NCBI GenBank assembly: GCA_020438595.1
Contig: JAGQUI010000101.1
Location: forward strand, 1-8,458
Direction: 5' to 3'
DNA length: 8,458 nucleotides
Origin: Propionibacteriaceae bacterium
Lineage (GTDB): Bacteria > Actinomycetota > Actinomycetes > Propionibacteriales > Propionibacteriaceae
A program made the translations under genes and the position numbers. The stretch's first letter is position 1. Each line of letters starts with the position of its first letter. The notes beneath the pieces are model-generated. The model searched no databases, was not told where the DNA came from, and saw nothing but the letters and a program-made list of their open reading frames with translations. Shown one piece after another: positions 1 to 5,722 of the stretch.

Positions 1-765
1 GACCCCGTCCCGGACCACCCGGACGGTCGTGGGCGCGAGCTTGCCGATCGCCTCGAGCACCCCTCGCGCCGACCGCTTCGAGCGCGCCTCGACGTAGCGT
101 CCGGCCAGCAGGAACGTGGTCACCGCGGCGGCGGCCTCGAGGTAGAGCGTGTCGGCCCCGGCCGGGGCGACGCCGTAGCCGAACCAGTACGAGGGCTCGT
201 CCGGGGAACCGATGATCGTGGCCACCACCGACCAGGTGAAGGCGGACAGCACGCCGAGCGAGACGAGGGTGTCCATGCTGGTGGCGCCGTGGCGAAGGTT
301 GCGCCACGCCGCCCGGTGGAACGGCCAGGCGCACCAGAACACCACCGGGATCGCCCCGATGATCAGCGCCCACTCCCAGCCGGGGAAGCGCAGTTGCGGG
401 GTGAGGGCGAGCACGATGGCCGCGTCGCCGAGCGGGAAGGTGATCAGTGCGGCCACCAGCAGCCGCGTCCGGAGCAGCTTCACCCGGTCGCTGTAGCCGT
501 CCGGCTCGGCCCCCTCGACCACCTGCTTGGCGTCGTAGCCGGCCGCCTGCACGGTGGAGATCAACTCGGAGACGTGCTGGGGCGGCATGCCGAGCACCAC
601 CGCCCGCTCGGTGGCGTAGTTCACCGTCGCACGGACGCCGTCCAGCTTGTTCAGCTTCTTCTCGATCCGGTTCGCGCAGGCGGCGCAGGTCATGCCGGAG
701 ATGTCCAGCTCGACGCGGCCGTCGAGGCCGGCGTCGGCGGCGCCGGACGTGGTGTCGGCGCTCAC
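1..765 (-). CDS. copA: Copper-translocating P1B-type ATPase, N-terminal part (cut by window edge)
   Basis: This is the first 255 residues of a heavy-metal P-type ATPase, which by family knowledge exports Cu(I) across the cytoplasmic membrane using ATP. Translation from the GTG at 765 shows a heavy-metal-associated domain (about residues 17-82) with the copper-binding motif GMTCAAC at 24-30. Four hydrophobic segments follow at about 100-122, 130-150, 167-186 and 207-225. The stretch SMDTLVSLG (163-171) and the segment ending LLAGRYVEARSKR (219-231) are typical of copper ATPases. The actuator, CPC-type membrane motif, phosphorylation site and ATP-binding domain lie beyond position 1 and are not seen. 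The GTG overlaps the stop of the upstream CopD/CtaG gene as GTGA, and GGAGGAGGT lies five bases before it, so the two are very likely translated together. Copper (or silver) specificity is inferred from the motif class and the partner gene. The family call is firm. Confidence 0.95.
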   Translation of the reverse strand, partial: MSADTTSGAADAGLDGRVELDISGMTCAACANRIEKKLNKLDGVRATVNYATERAVVLGMPPQHVSELISTVQAAGYDAKQVVEGAEPDGYSDRVKLLRTRLLVAALITFPLGDAAIVLALTPQLRFPGWEWALIIGAIPVVFWCAWPFHRAAWRNLRHGATSMDTLVSLGVLSAFTWSVVATIIGSPDEPSYWFGYGVAPAGADTLYLEAAAAVTTFLLAGRYVEARSKRSARGVLEAIGKLAPTTVRVVRDGV

Positions 766-2795
766 CACTCACCTCCTCCCGGACCGCCCTGCTTCCGGTC
801 GCGTTCGGCCAGCTGGGCGAGCATGTCGTTGTAGGCGCCGAGTTCGTCGCCGTCCGCGCCGGTGTCGGCCAGCAGGTCGGAGTCGGCGGCCTCGCGGCTG
901 TCGCTGCGGAACCACTGCGCAGCCAGCACGATGACCGCGACGAACACGGGCACCTCCCCAGTGAACCACGTGATCTGGCCGGCGATGTTCTGGTCGGCGA
1001 GCAGGTCGGGAACCCAGCTCACCGCGATGGTCTGGTAGAACGTCTCGCCGATCACGTGCTGCGCCATCATGATGCCCACGGCGAAGATCGCGTGGAACGG
1101 CATCACGCTCACCAGCAGGGCGAACTTGACCAGGTACGGCAGCGGCCAGGGGTTCCGATCGGGGCCGATCAGCAGGTTGAAGAACAGGTAGCCCGCGATC
1201 ATGAAGTGCAGCAGCATCAACTGGTGCGCCCAGTGGTAGCGCATCAGCCACGGGAACAGCGGCGTGAAGTAGACCAGGAACAGGCTGGACACGTAGTTGA
1301 GCCAGAGCACCGGCGGGCTGAGCAGGAACCGGACGAACCGGTTCGCGGCCAGCCCGGCGAGCAGTTCGCGCGGGCCGGGCAGTTCGTCGGGCGTCCGGGC
1401 GCGGGACGCGGCGTCCACGAGCGTGAACGGGGCGCCGAGCACGCACAGCACCGGCACCATCATGTTCACGGTCATGTGCACGAGCATGTGCCAGCTGTAG
1501 ACGGCCGTGGAGTACATCCACAGCCCGCTGGTGGCGAGGTACAGCGTGAGCAGCCAGCCGCCCAGCCAGAACAGCAGCCGGGACACCGGCCAGTGGCCGC
1601 CACCGCGACGCACCCGCACCATGCCCCACACGTAGCCGGCGATCGCCCCGACCGACAGCAGCACCCAGAGCAGGTTCGGCCGGCCCAGCCCGGCGAGCCG
1701 CTCGAAGGTCGCCGGCACGTCCACCTCGTAGCCGAGGTAGTTCACCTGGCTCGACTGCGGGATCTCGAACCGCGGCGGCGGCAGGTGCGCGGCCGCGCCC
1801 AGCGCTGCGGTGGCGAGCACGTACAGCACGACGTCGACGGCCACCGAGCCGACCTGGCGGCGGAGGCCGGCCGCCCGGTCGAACTGTCGCCAAGCCCAGC
1901 TGGCCAGCAGCGCGACGGCGAGGACGGCGCCGACCACCACCGGGCCGCCGGCGGGGGTGTCGAACGGGGAGACCCCGGCGAGTTGCTGCCACGCGACCAT
2001 GCCGTAGCCGACCGCGGCGAGGACGAGCAGGGGCGGCACGACACGGTGGTAGCGGGCGATGCCGTCCGCCACGACGTCCGGCCGGGCCTGCGCGGACGTC
2101 GCCACCACACCCACCGCCCCGCTGGTGAGCAGCACCAGGGCGGCGGACGCGATGCCGGCGGCGTCCGTGGCCCAGTCGTGGTCAAGGCCCACCGAGACGT
2201 TGCCGGTGACGGCGAGGAACACCGTCGCCAGCGCACCCGCGAGCCAGCACACCACGAAGGCGGACGCCCGCCGCGCGCGGTAGGCGACGAGCGCCGTGGC
2301 CAGCCCGGCCGCCGCGGAGACCAGCCACGCCAGCGCGCTCGGCGTCGAGGTGAGCAGGTACCACCAGATGTCCGGACGCATCGTGTACGCGATCGGCACC
2401 CCGGTGGTGAAGGCGGGACTCGCGAAGGTCATCAGCAGGGCGGCGACGAACCAGAGCTGTGCGGCACGCCCGGCCCAACGACCCAGCCGGGAGGCGGCGT
2501 CCGGCAGCGTGCCGTCGGCGGCCGCGGGGAGGAACGCCACCATGCCTGCGAGCAGGCCGAGGGTCGCGGCGGAAGTGAGCCGTCCGACCATGTCGCCGAG
2601 GCTGGAGATGAGCCCGGTGACGGCATCGGCCTCCTGGCGCCCGGGCAGCGGGGGCAGCACCGAGAGCAGGTTCGCCACCGCCACCGCCGAGACGAGCGCG
2701 GCGCCGATCGCGAGCGCGATCGCCACGAGTGCAGGCCTCGGGGGCACCGGGCGGGTCCCGGAGGCGATCGGGTCGTCCGACATCCGAGCCACCAC
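762..2795 (-). CDS. Fused CopD-type copper resistance / CtaG-type cytochrome c oxidase assembly membrane protein
   Basis: A 677-residue polytopic membrane protein joining two families. The N-terminal half (about 20-335) has eight or more hydrophobic segments and resembles the CopD copper-resistance domain, including TGNVSVGLDHDWATDAAG near 197-214. The C-terminal half (about 370-632) matches the caa3-type CtaG family. It has histidine-rich helices SWHMLVHMTVNMMVP (434-448), HWAHQLMLLHFM (521-532) and MPFHAIFAVGIM (565-576), and the loop IGPDRNPWPLPY (543-554). These histidines and methionines are candidate copper ligands. The tail (about 632-677) is hydrophilic and acidic. Such fusions are known in Actinobacteria and are annotated as bifunctional copper resistance D/cytochrome c oxidase assembly proteins. 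The likely role is copper movement across the membrane, for oxidase assembly or tolerance, but direction is not proven. The start is uncertain: GTG at 2795, GTG at 2792 or ATG at 2783 are in frame. AGGGGTGG about nine bases upstream favours the ATG, which would give 673 residues. The stop overlaps the copper ATPase start. Confidence 0.92.
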   Translation of the reverse strand: MVARMSDDPIASGTRPVPPRPALVAIALAIGAALVSAVAVANLLSVLPPLPGRQEADAVTGLISSLGDMVGRLTSAATLGLLAGMVAFLPAAADGTLPDAASRLGRWAGRAAQLWFVAALLMTFASPAFTTGVPIAYTMRPDIWWYLLTSTPSALAWLVSAAAGLATALVAYRARRASAFVVCWLAGALATVFLAVTGNVSVGLDHDWATDAAGIASAALVLLTSGAVGVVATSAQARPDVVADGIARYHRVVPPLLVLAAVGYGMVAWQQLAGVSPFDTPAGGPVVVGAVLAVALLASWAWRQFDRAAGLRRQVGSVAVDVVLYVLATAALGAAAHLPPPRFEIPQSSQVNYLGYEVDVPATFERLAGLGRPNLLWVLLSVGAIAGYVWGMVRVRRGGGHWPVSRLLFWLGGWLLTLYLATSGLWMYSTAVYSWHMLVHMTVNMMVPVLCVLGAPFTLVDAASRARTPDELPGPRELLAGLAANRFVRFLLSPPVLWLNYVSSLFLVYFTPLFPWLMRYHWAHQLMLLHFMIAGYLFFNLLIGPDRNPWPLPYLVKFALLVSVMPFHAIFAVGIMMAQHVIGETFYQTIAVSWVPDLLADQNIAGQITWFTGEVPVFVAVIVLAAQWFRSDSREAADSDLLADTGADGDELGAYNDMLAQLAERDRKQGGPGGGEW
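771..779 (-). promoter_or_regulatory. Ribosome binding site of the copper ATPase gene
   Basis: On the minus strand this reads GGAGGAGGT, ending five bases before the GTG at 765. It lies inside the last codons of the CopD/CtaG gene. It fixes the GTG at 765 as the start rather than the GTG at 772, which is in another frame and overlaps this site. Confidence 0.75.
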
Positions 2796-2811
2796 CCCTA
2801 TCCCAACTGCC

Positions 2812-2825
2812 CGCCACTGGTGGCG
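2812..2825. repeat. Inverted repeat CGCCAC-N2-GTGGCG, possible operator
   Basis: Six-base arms CGCCAC (2812-2817) and GTGGCG (2820-2825) flank a two-base centre. The repeat lies in the divergent region between the copper operon and the amino-acid exporter, on the copper-operon side, and overlaps the next inverted repeat by two bases. It could be an operator or an mRNA leader hairpin. I do not recognise the motif. Confidence 0.35.
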
Positions 2826-2839
2826 CGAGTTTACTCGCG
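2824..2839. repeat. Inverted repeat CGCGAG-TTTA-CTCGCG, possible operator
   Basis: Six-base perfect arms (2824-2829 and 2834-2839) enclose TTTA, one of the few AT-rich spots in this GC-rich gap. The candidate -10 for the copper operon (TAAACT on the minus strand) lies within it. This is a plausible repressor site for the operon and perhaps for the divergent exporter gene. It does not resemble the CsoR site as I know it. Confidence 0.4.
2828..2833 (-). promoter_or_regulatory. Possible -10 element for the copper operon
   Basis: The minus strand reads TAAACT, which fits the actinobacterial -10 pattern TANNNT. Transcription from it would begin near 2821 and give a leader of roughly 27-40 bases to the CopD/CtaG start. 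No clear -35 box is seen 17-18 bases upstream. The element lies inside the inverted repeat at 2824-2839, so a protein bound there could block it. Confidence 0.3.
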
Positions 2840-2869
2840 GGCCGTCGGCCGGCGCCGGTCCGCGTCCCC

Positions 2870-2875
2870 GATACT
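2870..2875 (+). promoter_or_regulatory. Possible -10 element for the threonine/serine exporter gene
   Basis: GATACT lies about 25 bases upstream of the ATG at 2900 and is a fair match to a sigma-70-type -10 element. Transcription would start near 2882, leaving a short leader containing the ribosome binding site. No convincing -35 box is seen. Confidence 0.25.
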
Positions 2876-2887
2876 GGTCGGACCCAC

Positions 2888-2894
2888 GAGAGGA
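2888..2894 (+). promoter_or_regulatory. Ribosome binding site of the threonine/serine exporter gene
   Basis: GAGAGGA lies five bases before the ATG at 2900. It decides the start, because the frame stays open upstream to 2729 but that upstream part overlaps the copper operon and is not protein-like. Confidence 0.7.
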
Positions 2895-2899
2895 CGGCG

Positions 2900-4243
2900 A
2901 TGAGCACGAGCGACGACACCGGCGGACGCAGCGCCGCGCTCGCCGAGAAGTCGGACGCGATCTGCCGGATGGGCTCGCTGATGCTCAGCGCCGGCACCGG
3001 CTCCTACCGGGTCAAGGCGGCGATGGGGCGGGTGGCGGCCGGCCTGGGCATCGAGCAGCTCGAGGCCCAGGTGAGCCTGAACGAGATCGTCGCCACCACC
3101 CGCGAGCACGGCACGTTCCGCACCCAGGTGCTCGAGGTGCCGGTGCCGGTGGTGAACGCCGACCGGATCGAGGAGCTGATGCGGGTGTCGCTGCGGGCCG
3201 AGTCCGGCAGCACCCCGGCCGAGCTCGGCGCCGAACTGGACGCGGTGGAGGCCCGGCGTCCGCTTTACCCGGTCCCGGTGGTCGTCGCGGGCGCTGCGCT
3301 CGCCTGCGCGGCGTTCGCGTTCCTGAACAACGGGCGCTGGCAGGAGTGCGTGGCGGCCGGCCTCGGCGCCGGCCTCGGCAAGCTCGTCCAGATCACCCTG
3401 CGCCGGTTCCGGCTCAACCAGCTGGCGATCGTCGCCCTCGCTGCGGCCACCGCGTGCGTCTCCTACATGCTGTTCGCCACCGTCCTGCAGTGGCTGCCGG
3501 GCGCCGCTACCCCGGTGCACGAGGCCGCGTTCACCTCGGCGATGCTGTTCCTGGTGCCCGGCTTCCCGCTGCTCACCGCCGCGCTCGACCTGGCCCGGTT
3601 CGACTTCACCTCAGGGGTGTCCCGGCTGCTCTACTCGGCGATGATCACCCTGGCCGCGGCGCTCGGCGGCTGGGCCGTCGCGTGGGCGTTCGGGCTCACC
3701 CCGGGCGAGATCGAGCTGGCCGCCCTGCCGGCGTGGCTGCTGTTCGGCCTGCGCCTGGTGGCGAGCTTCGCCGGCGTGTTCGGGTTCGCGGTCACGTTCA
3801 ACACCCCGCTGCGGGTGGCCCTGGCCGCGGCCACGATCGGGACGGTGGCGAACCTGGGCCGGTTGGGCGCGGTGGACGCGGGCTGGAACCCGCTGCTCTG
3901 CGCGGCCGCGGCCACCACGGTGGTCGGGCTGCTCGCCGGCTGGACGTCCCAGCGCATCCTCTCGCCCCGGATCATCCTCTCGGTGCCTGCGGTGCTGATC
4001 ATGATCCCGGGAGCGAGCACCTACCGCGCACTGGTCGCGATGATCGACCGGGACCCGCTGAACGCCCTCACCAACGGCATGACGGCGATCGGGATCGTGG
4101 TGTCGCTGGCCGCCGGCCTGGCGATCGCGCGGATGGTCACCGACCCCGCCTGGATCTCGACGAACCCCCACTGGACCCGGATGCCCCGCACCCGGGCGCA
4201 GCAGGAGCTGGGCCGCCGGGCCGGGCGGCGTCCCGAGGAGTGA
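2900..4243 (+). CDS. ThrE-family threonine/serine exporter
   Basis: A 447-residue membrane protein of the threonine/serine exporter (ThrE) family, which in Corynebacterium glutamicum exports L-threonine and L-serine using the proton motive force. Residues about 1-120 form the soluble N-terminal region. It contains RMGSLMLSAGTGSYRVK (23-39) and the family-typical VATTREHGTFRTQV (64-77). Hydrophobic segments begin near 126 and continue to about 411, in two sets: a first (ThrE) set to about 262 and a second ThrE_2-like set from about 275, with SVPAVLIMIPGASTYRAL (361-378) and GMTAIGIVVSLAAGLAIARM (393-412). The short C-terminal tail is basic. Length is close to C. glutamicum ThrE (about 489). 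The gene is transcribed alone, divergently from the copper operon, and I see no functional tie between them. The family call is firm; the substrate is inferred from the family, and some members may move other small metabolites. Confidence 0.9.
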   Translation: MSTSDDTGGRSAALAEKSDAICRMGSLMLSAGTGSYRVKAAMGRVAAGLGIEQLEAQVSLNEIVATTREHGTFRTQVLEVPVPVVNADRIEELMRVSLRAESGSTPAELGAELDAVEARRPLYPVPVVVAGAALACAAFAFLNNGRWQECVAAGLGAGLGKLVQITLRRFRLNQLAIVALAAATACVSYMLFATVLQWLPGAATPVHEAAFTSAMLFLVPGFPLLTAALDLARFDFTSGVSRLLYSAMITLAAALGGWAVAWAFGLTPGEIELAALPAWLLFGLRLVASFAGVFGFAVTFNTPLRVALAAATIGTVANLGRLGAVDAGWNPLLCAAAATTVVGLLAGWTSQRILSPRIILSVPAVLIMIPGASTYRALVAMIDRDPLNALTNGMTAIGIVVSLAAGLAIARMVTDPAWISTNPHWTRMPRTRAQQELGRRAGRRPEE

Positions 4244-4315
4244 CCACCCCGTCCCACGAAAGGGCCAATTTCCCGGGATTGGACTAGAGACTCGTACGTA
4301 ACACGGGTAACTTCT

Positions 4316-4327
4316 GTACCGGTGTAC
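4316..4327. promoter_or_regulatory. GTAC-CGGT-GTAC element, possible operator upstream of the sirohaem genes
   Basis: Two GTAC tetramers separated by four bases form a short dyad, and a third GTAC lies at 4294-4297. The stretch 4260-4330 is the least GC-rich part of the gap and includes TTGGAC (4279-4284), which resembles a -35 box, but no -10 at proper spacing is clear. The promoter of the sirohaem genes may lie here. The site is too short to assign to a regulator. Confidence 0.2.
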
Positions 4328-4333
4328 TCGGTC

Positions 4334-4364
4334 GGGGTCGCCCCACTCCCCTCGGGGCGCCCCG
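4334..4364. terminator. GC-rich hairpins after the exporter gene, possible factor-independent terminator
   Basis: GGGG-TCG-CCCC (4334-4344) is followed by the perfect palindrome CGGGGCGCCCCG (4353-4364). The G and C blocks can also pair with each other in alternative ways. There is no U-tract, as is common for actinobacterial terminators. The site lies 90-120 bases after the exporter stop and 140 bases before the precorrin-2 dehydrogenase, so it could end one transcript or structure the leader of the next. Confidence 0.3.
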
Positions 4365-4379
4365 CCTCTCCCCTCTGCC

Positions 4380-4408
4380 GGGGCACCACGCAGGCCGGAC
4401 GGTGCCCC
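4380..4408 (+). repeat. Inverted repeat GGGGCACC-N13-GGTGCCCC (stem-loop)
   Basis: Perfect eight-base arms at 4380-4387 and 4401-4408 enclose a 13-base loop. It lies about 95 bases before the precorrin-2 dehydrogenase start. If transcription begins upstream it would be a stable leader hairpin; otherwise it could help terminate the exporter transcript. No U-run follows. I do not recognise it as a named riboswitch. Confidence 0.4.
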
Positions 4409-4501
4409 CGCCAGGGCTCCTGGTCTCCAGTTCGCGCTGTCCCCTCAGTCCACCCCCCGCGAGCTGTGCCCTGATCCGCCCGCAGACGGCAGGATGGACC
4501 C

Positions 4502-4987
4502 ATGACGAACATCCCGAACGCCTCCCCCCGGACTCCGGCCTACCTGGCGGGCCTGCTGCTCGCCGGACGCGTGGTGGTCGTCGTCGGTGGCGGCCGGGTG
4601 GCGAAGCGGCGGGTGCCGAAGCTGCTGCAGGCGGGCGCCCTGGTCACGATCGTCTCCCCCGTCCTGCACCCCGACCTGGCCGGGTTCGCCGACACCGGAC
4701 GGATCACCTGGCGCGAGCGCGTCTTCACCGCGTCCGACCTCGACGGCGCCTGGTACGTGATCGCAGCGACCGACTCCGCACGGGTCAACGCCGACGTGGC
4801 CGCCGAGGCCGAGGTGCGGCACACCTTCTGCGTCCGGGCCGACCGGGCCGAGGCCGGCTCGGCGTGGACCCCGGCCACCGGCATCGTCGAGGACGCCGTC
4901 GTGGCCGTCCTCACCGACCACGACCCCCGCCGCGCGAAGGAGTTGCGCGACCGGGTGGTCGAGGCGCTCGGCGGAGGCCCCGGGTGA
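4502..4987 (+). CDS. Precorrin-2 dehydrogenase (CysG N-terminal/SirC/Met8-like), short form
   Basis: A 161-residue NAD-dependent enzyme expected to oxidise precorrin-2 to sirohydrochlorin in sirohaem synthesis. A Rossmann fold opens with VVVVVGGGRVAKRR (24-37), where the glycines bind the dinucleotide. IAATDSARVN (87-96) is the usual following motif. By hand alignment with E. coli CysG, FCVRAD (109-114) places D114 on the catalytic Asp104. After VAV (134-136) the usual SGGxSP-like stretch is replaced by LTDHDPRR (137-144), so the serine that is phosphorylated in CysG is missing. The protein ends soon after, lacking most of the helical C-terminal domain found in SirC and Met8. It may therefore be a dehydrogenase only, with iron inserted by a separate ferrochelatase; that is inference. 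AGGA lies seven bases before the ATG. The stop overlaps the methyltransferase start as GTGA. Confidence 0.87.
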   Translation: MTNIPNASPRTPAYLAGLLLAGRVVVVVGGGRVAKRRVPKLLQAGALVTIVSPVLHPDLAGFADTGRITWRERVFTASDLDGAWYVIAATDSARVNADVAAEAEVRHTFCVRADRAEAGSAWTPATGIVEDAVVAVLTDHDPRRAKELRDRVVEALGGGPG

Positions 4988-5721
4988 CGATCGGCGAGGT
5001 CATCCTGGTCGGCGGCGGGCCGGGCGACCCCGACCTGCTCACCGTCGGCGGGTTGCGCGCCCTGCAGCAGGCAGACGTGGTGCTCTACGACCACCTCGCG
5101 CCGCTGGCGAGCCTCGCCGAGGTGAAGCCGGGCGCGGTCCTGATCGACGTCGGCAAGATCCCGGGCCGCCACCAGTACACCCAGGCCGAGATCAACGACC
5201 TGCTGGTCGCGCACGCGCGTACCGGCGCCACGGTCGTCCGGTTCAAGGGCGGCGACCCGTTCGTGCTCGGCCGTGGCTCCGAGGAGTGGCTGGCCTGCGC
5301 GGAGGCCGGCATCGGGGTCCGCGTGATCCCCGGCGTCTCCGCCGCGGTGGCCGGCCCCGAACTGGCCGGCATCCCGCTCACCCACCGCGGGCTGAGCCAG
5401 GGCTTCACGGTCGTGTCCGGCCACGTCGGCCCGGACCACGCCGCGTCCAGCGTCGACTGGGACGCACTCGCCCGCTGCGGCCACACGATCGTCGTGCTGA
5501 TGGGCGTGAAGCACCTCGCCGCGATCTGCGCCGGCCTGGTCGCGCGCGGGCTCGCGTCCGACACCCCTGCGGCCATCGTCGCGAAGGCGGCCTCGCCGGA
5601 GCAGTTGGTGCTGCGCGGCACGGCGGCGACCCTGCCCGGGCTCGCCGCCGACGCCGGCGTCGAGCCGCCCGCGCTCACGGTGATCGGCGCGGTGGCCGGA
5701 CTCGCGCTGCCGGGGGCGTGA
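4984..5721 (+). CDS. cobA: Uroporphyrinogen-III C-methyltransferase
   Basis: A 245-residue SAM-dependent enzyme that methylates uroporphyrinogen III at C-2 and C-7 to give precorrin-2, the branch point towards sirohaem and cobalamin. Family motifs appear in order: GGGPGDPDLLT (10-20), the SAM-binding N-terminal loop; VGKIPGRHQYTQAEIN (56-71); VRFKGGDPFVLGRGSEE (85-101); VIPGVSA (114-120); and IPLTHRG (130-136). Length matches stand-alone members and the C-terminal part of CysG. The GTG at 4984 is chosen because GGAGG (4973-4977) sits six bases upstream and GTGA overlaps the preceding stop. The open frame extends further upstream, but there it is antisense-like and overlaps the dehydrogenase. 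Together with the upstream gene it forms a split CysG. No nitrite or sulfite reductase is in the window, so the sirohaem user is unknown. The name cobA follows common bacterial use; sumT or sirA are synonyms. Confidence 0.95.
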   Translation: MTIGEVILVGGGPGDPDLLTVGGLRALQQADVVLYDHLAPLASLAEVKPGAVLIDVGKIPGRHQYTQAEINDLLVAHARTGATVVRFKGGDPFVLGRGSEEWLACAEAGIGVRVIPGVSAAVAGPELAGIPLTHRGLSQGFTVVSGHVGPDHAASSVDWDALARCGHTIVVLMGVKHLAAICAGLVARGLASDTPAAIVAKAASPEQLVLRGTAATLPGLAADAGVEPPALTVIGAVAGLALPGA

Positions 5722-5722
5722 C

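Noticed and set aside
2796..2899. A CsoR-type copper operator
   Set aside because: The minus strand has GGGATAGGGGTGG-like sequence near the start, but I find no matching C-rich dyad as in known CsoR sites.
447..2903. An 818-codon open frame on the plus strand
   Set aside because: It is antisense to the copper genes. Its translation is rich in Arg, His, Gln, Glu and Gly with no family motif, as expected from reading high-GC third-position bias on the wrong strand. The minus-strand frames give clear protein families.
2296..4287. A 663-codon plus-strand open frame spanning the copper and exporter genes
   Set aside because: It is a shadow in another frame. It crosses two well-supported genes on opposite strands and its translation is low-complexity.
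4402..4983. Upstream extension of the methyltransferase frame
   Set aside because: It overlaps the precorrin-2 dehydrogenase in another frame and is arginine-rich shadow sequence. The GTG at 4984 has a proper ribosome binding site and begins right at the family's N-terminus.
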